Source of the DNA: Shewanella sp.
GTDB lineage: Bacteria > Pseudomonadota > Gammaproteobacteria > Enterobacterales > Shewanellaceae
Length of the DNA stretch: 43,894 bases
NCBI GenBank assembly: GCA_021462625.1
Contig: JAJNAU010000003.1
Coordinates: 1-43,894 of the forward strand
Direction of reading: 5' to 3'
The notes below the pieces were generated by a model. That model did not search any database and was not told the DNA's origin. It saw only the letters and a list, made by a program, of their open reading frames with translations. The position numbers were made by a program, and so were the translations under genes. Position 1 is the stretch's first letter. Each line of letters starts with the position of its first letter. Positions 32,918 through 41,102 of the stretch are shown piece by piece.

Positions 32918-32959
32918 AGTTGGTGAAAATAACAACAGTTGTGGTATTTTTCACCAACT
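32918..32959. promoter_or_regulatory. long dyad downstream of dusA (possible activator site or hairpin)
   Basis: AGTTGGTGAAAAT-AACAACAGTTGTGGT-ATTTTTCACCAACT with nested ACAAC-A-GTTGT. Confidence 0.65.
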
Positions 32960-33016
32960 TGGGGGATCCCGCCGCGAGAGAATCTTGGCTCTCTGTAGTT
33001 GATAAATATCTTAATT

Positions 33017-33029
33017 ATCAAGTTATTAA
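33017..33029 (+). promoter_or_regulatory. IHF consensus match
   Basis: TATCAAGTTATTA matches WATCAANNNNTTR exactly; lies between the dyad and the -24/-12 candidate. Confidence 0.5.
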
Positions 33030-33046
33030 CTATTTTTTCAGAAAAT

Positions 33047-33062
33047 TGGCACGAGCCTTGAT
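33047..33062 (+). promoter_or_regulatory. candidate sigma54 (-24/-12) promoter
   Basis: TGGCACGAGCCTTGAT versus TGGCACGNNNNTTGCW; one mismatch (C to A) in the -12 dinucleotide. Confidence 0.55.
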
Positions 33063-33102
33063 AAATCCTGATTGTCATTAAACATAGTTAGAGGGATTTT
33101 TC

Positions 33103-33399
33103 ATGTTTGCCAGTCAATTAAAGTCGTTCGTCCTGATTGCTACCCTGAGTTTCACTGCCGCTATGGCGACCTCCAATGAAGTGCAGGCAGCAGAACTGTC
33201 AGATATCACCGGGCAGATTGAACAGGTGATTGCCTCCCAGACCCAACAATTACTGCAAAGTGCCCGTCAGGAGTTAATGCTGTCATTGCGCATGCAGGTT
33301 GCTGAGGCCATCGATGAGCTTAACACCCAGATTGCCGACACTCAGGTGCAGTCTGAAAAGGATGACACAGTGCTGCTGATCAGCCAGAAGCCGGAGTAA
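33103..33399 (+). CDS. small periplasmic protein, unknown function
   Basis: 98 aa, signal peptide MFASQLKSFVLIATLSFTAAMATSNEVQAA, helical Gln-rich remainder; GAGGG RBS. Confidence 0.75.
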   Translation: MFASQLKSFVLIATLSFTAAMATSNEVQAAELSDITGQIEQVIASQTQQLLQSARQELMLSLRMQVAEAIDELNTQIADTQVQSEKDDTVLLISQKPE

Positions 33400-33402
33400 G
33401 CC

Positions 33403-33516
33403 ATGTGGATATCAATGCAGGCTATTGCCCTGCTGTGGCTGTTGCCTGTGATTAGCTTCGCAGCGGCAGCACTGCTGGTGTGTTACTGGAAAACCCCTGA
33501 ACGCCGTCATCAGTAA
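33403..33516 (+). CDS. 37-aa single-TM small protein (not in ORF track)
   Basis: MWISMQAIALLWLLPVISFAAAALLVCYWKTPERRHQ*; GGAG RBS overlapping the previous stop. Confidence 0.6.
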   Translation: MWISMQAIALLWLLPVISFAAAALLVCYWKTPERRHQ

Positions 33517-33526
33517 GGGACTGCGG

Positions 33527-33664
33527 ATGGAGTACCGAAGAATCATCACAGGTGAATTACCCATTGTCATTTTGGCGGTGACATGGGTGTTATTTCACCG
33601 GTTTGGGACTGGCCGACAGTCACTGGATGTGGGCAATCCACCGGGATCCGTAATGGCAGTTTGA
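33527..33664 (+). CDS. 45-aa single-TM small protein; frame continues past TGA
   Basis: MEYRRIITGELPIVILAVTWVLFHRFGTGRQSLDVGNPPGSVMAV*; AAGGGA RBS. Confidence 0.45.
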   Translation: MEYRRIITGELPIVILAVTWVLFHRFGTGRQSLDVGNPPGSVMAV

Positions 33665-33875
33665 TGGCTATTCAGGGACAAGCATGCTGTTGTTGCCGCC
33701 AACATAATGCTGATGATACTGGCACTGGTCGTGGCCGTAACTATTACTCTATGAGGTAATACTGGTCAACATTGCCATTTTATATTGGGATTGTCACTGC
33801 TGTGGTTACCTTTGGTATTGGTTCTGGCAGTGACAATGCCGACTGCTATCGCTCAGGGGAAGCTGGCCTCTGAGG

Positions 33876-34619
33876 TCAGGGCGCTTTGTTCATAAACGCC
33901 TGAAATCTTTCTCTGGCCTCTTCGCTTCTCAACTGACTGCCAAAGTGTTCAAGTTCCAGATACATCTGATGCTGCAGTTTATTCCGATTTACCTTCATCA
34001 ACTGCTTGGTCAATTGCACGGCACTGGTTGGCTTGCTCGCCAGTTTGAGGCTCACTGCCAAGGCATATTCAAACAACTCATTCGGAGCAATGAAGTCATT
34101 GATTATGCCCAACTGTTTGGCTGTGTGTGCGTCAAAGGGATCTCCCAACAGCAAAAGTTCAGCGGCTTTTTGATAGCCAACCAATTGAGGCAGCAACATG
34201 CTGGCTCCGGCTTCTGGGACCAAAGCAAGATTAACAAAAGGGAGCTGGAACAGGGCGCCTTCGTCTGCATAAACAAGGTCGCAGTGCAGCAGCAATGTGG
34301 TGCCGATCCCCACGGCAGCGCCACTGACAGCGGCGACCATAGGCTTTTTCAGTTCAAGCAGGCAAAACAAAAAGCGGACAGCCGGATGACTGGGGCCGAG
34401 TTCGCCATTGGACATGAAGTCTCGAATATCATTCCCGGATGTAAAACAGTGGCTTTCACCACAGATGAGAAATACCTTGATGGCGTTGTCTGCCTCACCT
34501 TCGATAAGGTATTCTGTGAGTTGCCGATACATATCAAGCGTTAATGCATTACGCTTGTCCGGCCGATTAAAGCGGATGATACGAACACCTTTGTCATCCT
34601 TCACCTTGATATTGCTCAT
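33876..34619 (-). CDS. enoyl-CoA hydratase/isomerase family protein
   Basis: crotonase fold: FNRPDKRNALTLDMYRQL, GAAVGIGTTLLLHCDLVYADEGALFQLPFVNLALVPEAGASMLLP. Confidence 0.92.
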   Translation of the reverse strand: MSNIKVKDDKGVRIIRFNRPDKRNALTLDMYRQLTEYLIEGEADNAIKVFLICGESHCFTSGNDIRDFMSNGELGPSHPAVRFLFCLLELKKPMVAAVSGAAVGIGTTLLLHCDLVYADEGALFQLPFVNLALVPEAGASMLLPQLVGYQKAAELLLLGDPFDAHTAKQLGIINDFIAPNELFEYALAVSLKLASKPTSAVQLTKQLMKVNRNKLQHQMYLELEHFGSQLRSEEARERFQAFMNKAP

Positions 34620-34660
34620 AACGGGATCCTTATATCGACGTTGGGCACTCCATGGAGTTT

Positions 34661-35116
34661 ATGACATTGAAATTAATATTCAAACAAGTGCTCGGCGGCC
34701 TGATTCTTTGTTCATCTGCGCAGTTGATGGCGGCACAGGTGCAACTGACTGATGGATTTATTCGCGCAGTGCCTCCCTCAGTTCCCAACAGCGCCGCCTA
34801 TCTGACCCTGAAAAATGAGGGAGATGCCACTGAACTGGTGGCGGTAGAGACCTCAATTGCCAGGGAGGCACAATTGCATACTCTAATCGAAGAAAAGGGC
34901 CTGGTGAAAATGCGTCAGGTACCGGGGTTTGCGATACCCACCGCAGGAGAGTTACAACTTGCGCCTGCAGGCGACCATATCATGCTGCTGGGTTTGAAGC
35001 GACCGCTGAAACAAGGTGAGGAAATTGAGCTGAGGCTGATATTTGAGGATGGCAGCAAGCAGTTAGTGCAATTGCCCGTACGTAAAAATGATGGGCAGAC
35101 GCAGCATCACCATTGA
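34661..35116 (+). CDS. PCuAC-family copper chaperone
   Basis: signal peptide; DGFIRAVPPSVPNSAAYLTLKNEGDATELV...GDHIMLLGLKRPLKQGEEIELRLIFEDG; His-rich end. Confidence 0.88.
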   Translation: MTLKLIFKQVLGGLILCSSAQLMAAQVQLTDGFIRAVPPSVPNSAAYLTLKNEGDATELVAVETSIAREAQLHTLIEEKGLVKMRQVPGFAIPTAGELQLAPAGDHIMLLGLKRPLKQGEEIELRLIFEDGSKQLVQLPVRKNDGQTQHHH

Positions 35117-35126
35117 GGAGTGTGAC

Positions 35127-36098
35127 ATGAAATTATCCTGGAAGCCTTTGGTCGCGGGCCTGGTAGGGATCGCCATCGTATTTTATATCCTGAGTATCTG
35201 GTGGAGTGTCGAGCCGAATACGCTTGAACCACAGACGCTCAATAATAATGCCGGTCAACCGGTCGTGGGGTATGCCACCACGACCGCGCTGATCGATACC
35301 ATAGATACTCTGCTGAATAAGCCAGGTGGCTGGCAGTCAAACGATGTTATGCCGCCAACGCTCTTTATGGACAACATGAAGGCCTTTGAATTCGGGGCGC
35401 TGGAGCAGGCCCGTGATTTGGCTTTGGTGATGCGCAAGGAGTTCAGTCGCTCTCAGTCCCAAAGTACCGCAGATAAAGATCTGCTGGAAGCTCATGTCAA
35501 GCTCAACATTGACCACACCAGCTGGTTGGTGCCCAAAGCCGAGAGTGAGTATGCCGATGCCGTGGTATTGCTGAAAATGTATCGCGCCAGAATTGCCGAT
35601 CCAGCCAATACTGATGCGCACTTTTATGCCCGGGCGGATAATCTCAATGAATGGCTCAAAGAGGTGCAAAAGCGTCTTGGTAGCATGTCGCAGCAGTTGT
35701 CTGTCAGTGTTGGGCAGGAGAAGATCAATACCGAACTGGCTGGTGACAGTGCGGCCAGACAATCTCCTCCAGGGCGGTCCAGTCAGGAAATTAAAACCAG
35801 CTGGCAGCAGATTGACGATGTGTTCTACGAGGCCCGGGGAGCGTCCTGGGCGTTGTTGAATTTTATGAAGGCAATTGAGACAGACTTTGCCGACGTATTG
35901 AAAAATAAAAACGCCGAAGTGAGTTTGCGACAGATAATCCGGGAGCTGGAAGCAACCCAGCAACCTGTGTGGACTCCAATCGTTCTCAACGGCAGCGGCT
36001 TTGGTTTGGTAGCCAATCACTCTTTGGTGATGGCTAACTACATCTCCCGAGCCAATGCGGCGATAATTGACTTAACTAACTTGTTATCTCAGGGATAA
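35127..36098 (+). CDS. DUF2333 family protein
   Basis: N-terminal TM then WWSVEPNTLEP...TTTALIDTIDTLLNKPGGWQSNDVMPPTLFMDNM. Confidence 0.85.
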   Translation: MKLSWKPLVAGLVGIAIVFYILSIWWSVEPNTLEPQTLNNNAGQPVVGYATTTALIDTIDTLLNKPGGWQSNDVMPPTLFMDNMKAFEFGALEQARDLALVMRKEFSRSQSQSTADKDLLEAHVKLNIDHTSWLVPKAESEYADAVVLLKMYRARIADPANTDAHFYARADNLNEWLKEVQKRLGSMSQQLSVSVGQEKINTELAGDSAARQSPPGRSSQEIKTSWQQIDDVFYEARGASWALLNFMKAIETDFADVLKNKNAEVSLRQIIRELEATQQPVWTPIVLNGSGFGLVANHSLVMANYISRANAAIIDLTNLLSQG

Positions 36099-36100
36099 TT

Positions 36101-36838
36101 ATGAAAAAAACGTGGTTGGCAGGTTCTGTACTTATGGGACTGATGGCGTCGTCTGCTCAGGCAGATACTCTGCTTGGTTTTAAGCTTGGCGCTGATTTAT
36201 GGGCTGCTGATACTTCCGGCACTTTTGCCCAAGGTGGTAATCCACAACAGGAATTTGATTATGACTCCTCCATCCAGGGCAGCGTTTGGATAGCACTGGA
36301 GCATCCTATTCCTTTGGTGCCCAATGTTGCCATTCGTGAAACCCGCCTGAAGGACGATGGCTCCCTGGGAAATGCTGATTTCAGTTTTGGTGGGCGGGAT
36401 TTCGTCGGTAGTACCAGTGCCAAGGCGGATCTGAGTAACACCGACTTTATTCTTTATTATGAACTGCTGGACAACGACCTGGTCTCACTGGATGTGGGGG
36501 GTGCCTACAAGCAGATGCACGGCAGCTATATGGTAAGCCAAAACAGCCTGCCTACCGAAATCGATCTGGATGACGGTGTGGTGATGGGATACGCCAGCGC
36601 CATGGTAGGCATTCCGGGTCTGGGTCTGTTTGGTTTTGCCGACGTAATGGCTGGACTGGATGAATCCAAGGTTTACGATTATGCACTGGGTCTGGGTTGG
36701 CAGTTCGATGGCGCTGTGTTGGATACCCGTATTCGCGCCGGCTATCGTGAGTTTAACTTTGATGCCAATAATTTCTCAGGGCTGACCTCCAATATGAAGT
36801 TTGACGGTTTCTTTGCTGGTGTCGAAATCGACTTTTAG
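36101..36838 (+). CDS. TIGR04219-like outer membrane beta-barrel protein
   Basis: signal peptide; GFKLGADLWAADTSGTFAQ ... MKFDGFFAGVEIDF C-terminal Phe. Confidence 0.82.
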   Translation: MKKTWLAGSVLMGLMASSAQADTLLGFKLGADLWAADTSGTFAQGGNPQQEFDYDSSIQGSVWIALEHPIPLVPNVAIRETRLKDDGSLGNADFSFGGRDFVGSTSAKADLSNTDFILYYELLDNDLVSLDVGGAYKQMHGSYMVSQNSLPTEIDLDDGVVMGYASAMVGIPGLGLFGFADVMAGLDESKVYDYALGLGWQFDGAVLDTRIRAGYREFNFDANNFSGLTSNMKFDGFFAGVEIDF

Positions 36839-36856
36839 TTGTTGATTTTTAAATAC

Positions 36857-36883
36857 AAAAAACCGCCTTGCCGGCGGTTTTTT
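36857..36883. terminator. bidirectional Rho-independent terminator between the TIGR04219-like gene and tolC
   Basis: AAAAAACCGCCTTGCCGGCGGTTTTTTT. Confidence 0.9.
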
Positions 36884-36898
36884 TGTGGGTGACCTAAA

Positions 36899-38233
36899 CT
36901 ACTTGGTCACAGGTGCATCCACGTTAGTCAGACCTTTGTTGATCATCACTACATCCTCTTCGGTTAAGGTGCCGGCAGCCTGTTTCAGTGCCAGCACTGA
37001 CTGGATGTAAGCATAACGTGCGTCTGACAGCTGACGCTTGGAGTTATACAGATTCTGGGTACTGTTGAGCACATCTACAATGGTACGGGTACCCACTTCA
37101 AAACCCGCCTGAGTGGCTTTCAATGCACTTTCAGAGGAGATGACTGTCTGCTCGTAGGCTTTAATGGAGCTGATAGCTGCCACAACATTGTTGAAGTTAC
37201 TGCGAATATCTTTGGACACGGCTCTGTGGGTCTGCTCCAGTTTTTCACTGGCGGCTACGAAATCGTACTGAGCCTGATTAACCTGAGAGCTGACTTTGAA
37301 GCCTTCGAAGATTGGGACTGACAGTTGCAGTGCCACATCGGTGGTGCCACGTTCAGCTTCCGCATTGCTTTGCTCGAAAGTGCCTTTATAGCCTGCGTTC
37401 AGCTTAATTGAAGGCATGTGGCCAGCTTTGGCCAATGAAATCTGCTGGTTGGCAATATCTTTGGCGATGCGTTGAGCCAACAAATCCAAAGAACTGTCTT
37501 CCGCCATTTTAAGCCATTCACCGGCAGAAGTTGGCATTGGCATGCCGGCAGAGAAGCGTTTAGTGTCCAGAATGGCCAGCTTATCATAAGGCAGGCCGGT
37601 AATTTCCTGCAGCGCCTGGTAGTTGTTTTGAACTGTGTTCTCAGCCTGGATTTCCTGGGCGCGGGACAGGTCATACTGAGCCTGAGCTTCGTGTACATCG
37701 GTAATTGCAGTCAGACCCACGGCAAAGCGTTGTTTGGTCTGTTCCAGCTGGCGGCCGATAGCGGCTACCTGAGCTTTTTGAAACTCCAGCGCGTCCTGAG
37801 CGCTCAGTACATTAAAGTAAGCAGTGGTAACCCGGATAATCAGGCCCTGCAGGGAAGAGGCGTAACTGGCGTCGGCCTGAGAGGCTGCCAGCTCAGCGAT
37901 ATCCAGTCCGACCCATGCACTGTGGTTATAGATCACCTGGTTCAGGGTCACATTGCCGTTGAATCCATCGCTGTCTAACACTCCTATTCCGTCAACATTC
38001 TGATCGACCCAGGATTTGCCATAACCGACACTGGCACTCAGGCTAGGCAACAGGGGAGCACGACTTTCTTCAATTTTTTCGTACAGGGAATTGCGTTGAG
38101 CCTGAGCCTGCAATACCACAGGATCGTTGGTCAGAGCCTGCTGGTAAATTTGCAGCAGATCTTCGGCGTATACCGCAGAGCTTGCTGCAGCAAGTGTCAT
38201 TGCGGCGCAAAGAGAACGAATTCTGAATTTCAT
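36899..38233 (-). CDS. tolC: TolC family outer membrane channel protein
   Basis: MKFRIRSLCAAMTLAAASSAVYAEDLLQIYQQALTNDPVVLQAQAQ; VGTRTIVDVLNSTQNLYNSKRQL; ORF 38344 start trimmed. Confidence 0.95.
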   Translation of the reverse strand: MKFRIRSLCAAMTLAAASSAVYAEDLLQIYQQALTNDPVVLQAQAQRNSLYEKIEESRAPLLPSLSASVGYGKSWVDQNVDGIGVLDSDGFNGNVTLNQVIYNHSAWVGLDIAELAASQADASYASSLQGLIIRVTTAYFNVLSAQDALEFQKAQVAAIGRQLEQTKQRFAVGLTAITDVHEAQAQYDLSRAQEIQAENTVQNNYQALQEITGLPYDKLAILDTKRFSAGMPMPTSAGEWLKMAEDSSLDLLAQRIAKDIANQQISLAKAGHMPSIKLNAGYKGTFEQSNAEAERGTTDVALQLSVPIFEGFKVSSQVNQAQYDFVAASEKLEQTHRAVSKDIRSNFNNVVAAISSIKAYEQTVISSESALKATQAGFEVGTRTIVDVLNSTQNLYNSKRQLSDARYAYIQSVLALKQAAGTLTEEDVVMINKGLTNVDAPVTK

Positions 38234-38483
38234 TGGCTGTCCTTTCTTAAGACAAATCCCCGAGACGGGGATACAAATTGGTATAATGAGTGAGACAGGC
38301 ATGCAGTTCATGTCTGTCGGTTCGCGCTTCCCGACGCTTCCCAATAATGTGTAAAGTTAATTGTTTAGATACTAAGAAATCAACCAAAATTTAGTCAAAT
38401 CCGAAGTGTAACCAATTTTATTTTGGTGGCTGTTGCAAACATGTTGATATCATTGCGAAAAAGCATCAATAAAGGGGGTGCAG

Positions 38484-39107
38484 ATGAGTCCTAAAAAATT
38501 GGGTAAAAATGATATTGAAATTATTGACTGTACGCCCCTTTATCAGGGCTTTTTTAAAATGAATCTTTACCGTTTCCGTCATCGGCTGTTTGCCGGTGGC
38601 TGGAGCGGACCTGTCTGCCGAGAGGTATTCGAACGCGGACATGCGGTGGTGGTGCTGCCCTATGATCCAATCAGGGATGAGGTGGTATTGATTGAGCAGG
38701 TGCGTTTTCCCGCACTCGAAACCACCGACTCTCCTTGGCTGCTGGAGCTGGTGGCCGGCATGATTGAGCCGGGAGAGTCACCGGAGCAGGTTGCCAGACG
38801 GGAGCTGATGGAGGAAGCCGGGCTTGAGGCCGAGCTGCTGACGCCAATCAACAGTTGCCTTGCCAGCCCGGGTGGCAGCACTGAAAGGTTCTATAGCTTC
38901 TGGGCGAGGGTTGATGCGTCAAAAGCCAAAGGGTTGCATGGGTTAGCACAGGAGCATGAGGACATTCGGGTGCTAGTGATGCCCAGACAGGATGCATATA
39001 ATGCCCTGATTGCCGGGCGAATAGATAACGCCGCCGCCGTGATAGGGCTGCAGTGGCTACAATTAAATTATTCATTCCTTGTTGAGGATTGCCGTGAGCA
39101 GAACTGA
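38484..39107 (+). CDS. nudF: ADP-ribose diphosphatase (Nudix)
   Basis: Nudix box GMIEPGESPEQVARRELMEEAGLEAE; upstream of DUF1249-cpdA. Confidence 0.93.
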   Translation: MSPKKLGKNDIEIIDCTPLYQGFFKMNLYRFRHRLFAGGWSGPVCREVFERGHAVVVLPYDPIRDEVVLIEQVRFPALETTDSPWLLELVAGMIEPGESPEQVARRELMEEAGLEAELLTPINSCLASPGGSTERFYSFWARVDASKAKGLHGLAQEHEDIRVLVMPRQDAYNALIAGRIDNAAAVIGLQWLQLNYSFLVEDCREQN

Positions 39108-39528
39108 AACATGTGCCAGATACCAGCCAAATGTGTCTGAATTTTTGTCGCTTTGTGGCAGAAACTACGCGCATATTGTTACTCTGCTGCCAGATGATTG
39201 TGGGGGGGGTGACCGCTGGCGGATAGAAGGCGGCTTTGGCAAACTGGATATGGCGCTGCTGGAAAACACGCCCTACACCCAGCTGGTTGAGATATCACGC
39301 CCCTCGGAGGGGTGTCGTATAGTGCCTGCTCCGAGAATTCTGGTGCGCGTGTATCATGACGCTAAGTTAGCGGAAGTGTTAAGTGGGCAACAGATTTCTC
39401 ATTTTAAGGCAGTGTATGATTATCCCAATGTACGTATGTATCAGCGCGATGAAAAGTACCAGGTCAATGTGTTCCTGGAGGAGCTGTTGAAAATTGGCCG
39501 ACAGGCAACCCGGGTGTGCCTGTCCTGA
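39094..39528 (+). CDS. DUF1249 family protein (YqiB-like)
   Basis: RYQPNVSEFLSLCGRNYAHIVTLLPDD...RVYHDAKLAEVLSGQQ; between nudF and cpdA. Confidence 0.88.
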   Translation: MSRTETCARYQPNVSEFLSLCGRNYAHIVTLLPDDCGGGDRWRIEGGFGKLDMALLENTPYTQLVEISRPSEGCRIVPAPRILVRVYHDAKLAEVLSGQQISHFKAVYDYPNVRMYQRDEKYQVNVFLEELLKIGRQATRVCLS

Positions 39529-39543
39529 CGTTCGGGATGTTTA

Positions 39544-40383
39544 ATGTTGCGAGAGGTAATCTCTTATTCCATTGCTGCCAGTGAGAGTGTGCGTTTGGTG
39601 CAGATTACTGATCCGCATCTGTTCGCCGACGACGAGGGCCAATTACTCGGTGTTAACACGGCCAATAGTCTCGAAGCTGTTGTCAACACAGTCGCGGCCG
39701 GAAATTATCCGGCACACTTTATGTTGGCAACCGGCGACATCAGCCAGGACTATACTCCTCAGTCCTATCATAACTTTGTGCGCGCTGTTGCGCCTTTGAA
39801 TCTGCCCTGTCATTATCTGCCCGGTAACCACGATGATCCCAGAGTCATGCATTTGAATATGCAGGGTAAGCGGGTTCATGGTCAGCAACACATTCTGATC
39901 GGAAACTGGCAAATTCTGCTGTTGGATTCGACTGTGCGGGGCAAGCCCGGTGGCTTTCTGGCGCCAAGTCAGTTTGACTTGATCGAGCAAGCCATAGAGG
40001 CTTATCCGGCTCGCCATGTTTTGCTGGTGATGCACCACAACCCGATACAGGTTGGCTGTGCCTGGCTGGATCAACATTGCCTGGTCAATGGTGATGAGTT
40101 TATGCAGCGGATTGCTGCCATCGTGCAGATTCGTGGGGTACTTTGGGGACACATTCATCACCAGCTTGATCAATCGGTTAAAGGACTGCAGCAGGATATC
40201 CGCCTGATGGCCACGCCTTCAACCTGTGTCCAATTCAAACCCGAGTCTGACTATTTTGCCCTGGATGCACTGCAGCCTGGCTACCGTTTGCTGGAGTTGC
40301 GGCCGGATGGTAGCATGCTTACCAATGTATTTAGGGTGCCGGGAGAGCGTTTTTCTCCGGACAAGAACGCCAGCGGTTATTGA
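39544..40383 (+). CDS. cpdA: 3',5'-cyclic-AMP phosphodiesterase CpdA
   Basis: metallophosphatase motifs QITDPHLF, ATGDISQDYTPQSYHNF, YLPGNHDD, WGHIHHQ. Confidence 0.94.
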   Translation: MLREVISYSIAASESVRLVQITDPHLFADDEGQLLGVNTANSLEAVVNTVAAGNYPAHFMLATGDISQDYTPQSYHNFVRAVAPLNLPCHYLPGNHDDPRVMHLNMQGKRVHGQQHILIGNWQILLLDSTVRGKPGGFLAPSQFDLIEQAIEAYPARHVLLVMHHNPIQVGCAWLDQHCLVNGDEFMQRIAAIVQIRGVLWGHIHHQLDQSVKGLQQDIRLMATPSTCVQFKPESDYFALDALQPGYRLLELRPDGSMLTNVFRVPGERFSPDKNASGY

Positions 40384-40453
40384 CTAACCCTTAATGACAT
40401 CAGGCCGTTGTGACTGATAGTTGGGGAACTGATCTGCCGCAGCGTGAGGACTT

Positions 40454-41038
40454 ATGCTGCTATATATCCATGGATTCAACAGCTCTCCCCAGTCCGAAAA
40501 GGGGCAGCTGACTGCCGACTATGTCCGGCAACATTTTCCCTCGGTAAATTTCATTGCTCCGCAGTTGCCTTCTGAGCCAGCAGTTGCCATGGCTTTGCTG
40601 GAACATTTGACTCAGGAAGCGCAAAGCCGTGGCGAACCTCTGGCCTTTGCAGGTTCTTCATTGGGAGGATATTTCGGCAGCTTTCTGGCCGAAAAGTATG
40701 GCGGTCTGGCGGTGCTGATTAACCCGGCGGTGCGTCCCTATGAGCTGTTTGCCGACTTTATCGGTGCTCAGCAAAATCCTTACACTGGTGAAACCTATCA
40801 GGTGCTTGCTGAACATCTGTCGCAATTACAAGCCGTTGATACCCAGGTTATTCGGCATCCTGATCGGTTTTTTGTATTATTGCAAAGCGGTGATGAAGTG
40901 CTTGATTATCGTCAGGCTGTCAGCAAGTATCACTGTTGCAAAATGCGGCTTGAAGCTGGTGGTGATCACAGCTTTATAGGTTATGCCTCACATCTGTCAG
41001 GCATTTGTGAGTTTCTCGAATTGACGCAGCATGACTAG
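40454..41038 (+). CDS. yqiA: YqiA family esterase
   Basis: LLYIHGFNSSPQSEKGQ, FAGSSLGGYFGSFLAEKYG. Confidence 0.92.
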   Translation: MLLYIHGFNSSPQSEKGQLTADYVRQHFPSVNFIAPQLPSEPAVAMALLEHLTQEAQSRGEPLAFAGSSLGGYFGSFLAEKYGGLAVLINPAVRPYELFADFIGAQQNPYTGETYQVLAEHLSQLQAVDTQVIRHPDRFFVLLQSGDEVLDYRQAVSKYHCCKMRLEAGGDHSFIGYASHLSGICEFLELTQHD

Positions 41039-41051
41039 GGTCAACAGACCC
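41038..41051. repeat. solo family-1 terminal repeat relic
   Basis: TA|GGGTCAACAGACCC|TA; reverse complement GGGTCTGTTGACCC matches the family-1 MITE end at 10871. Confidence 0.55.
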
Positions 41052-41102
41052 TAACTATACGGGACGTTACACCTTGAATTTCAATACTAATTTGTGCGCA
41101 CT

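Noticed and set aside
32918-32959. dyad after dusA as a simple Rho-independent terminator
   Set aside because: Strong stem, but followed by GGGGGATCC rather than a U-tract and arms are AT-rich; termination remains possible but is not supported by sequence alone
33664-33760. MAIQGQACCCCRQHNADDTG... ORF from the overlapping TGATG
   Set aside because: Composition implausible; the alternative frame with a hydrophobic helix is more protein-like
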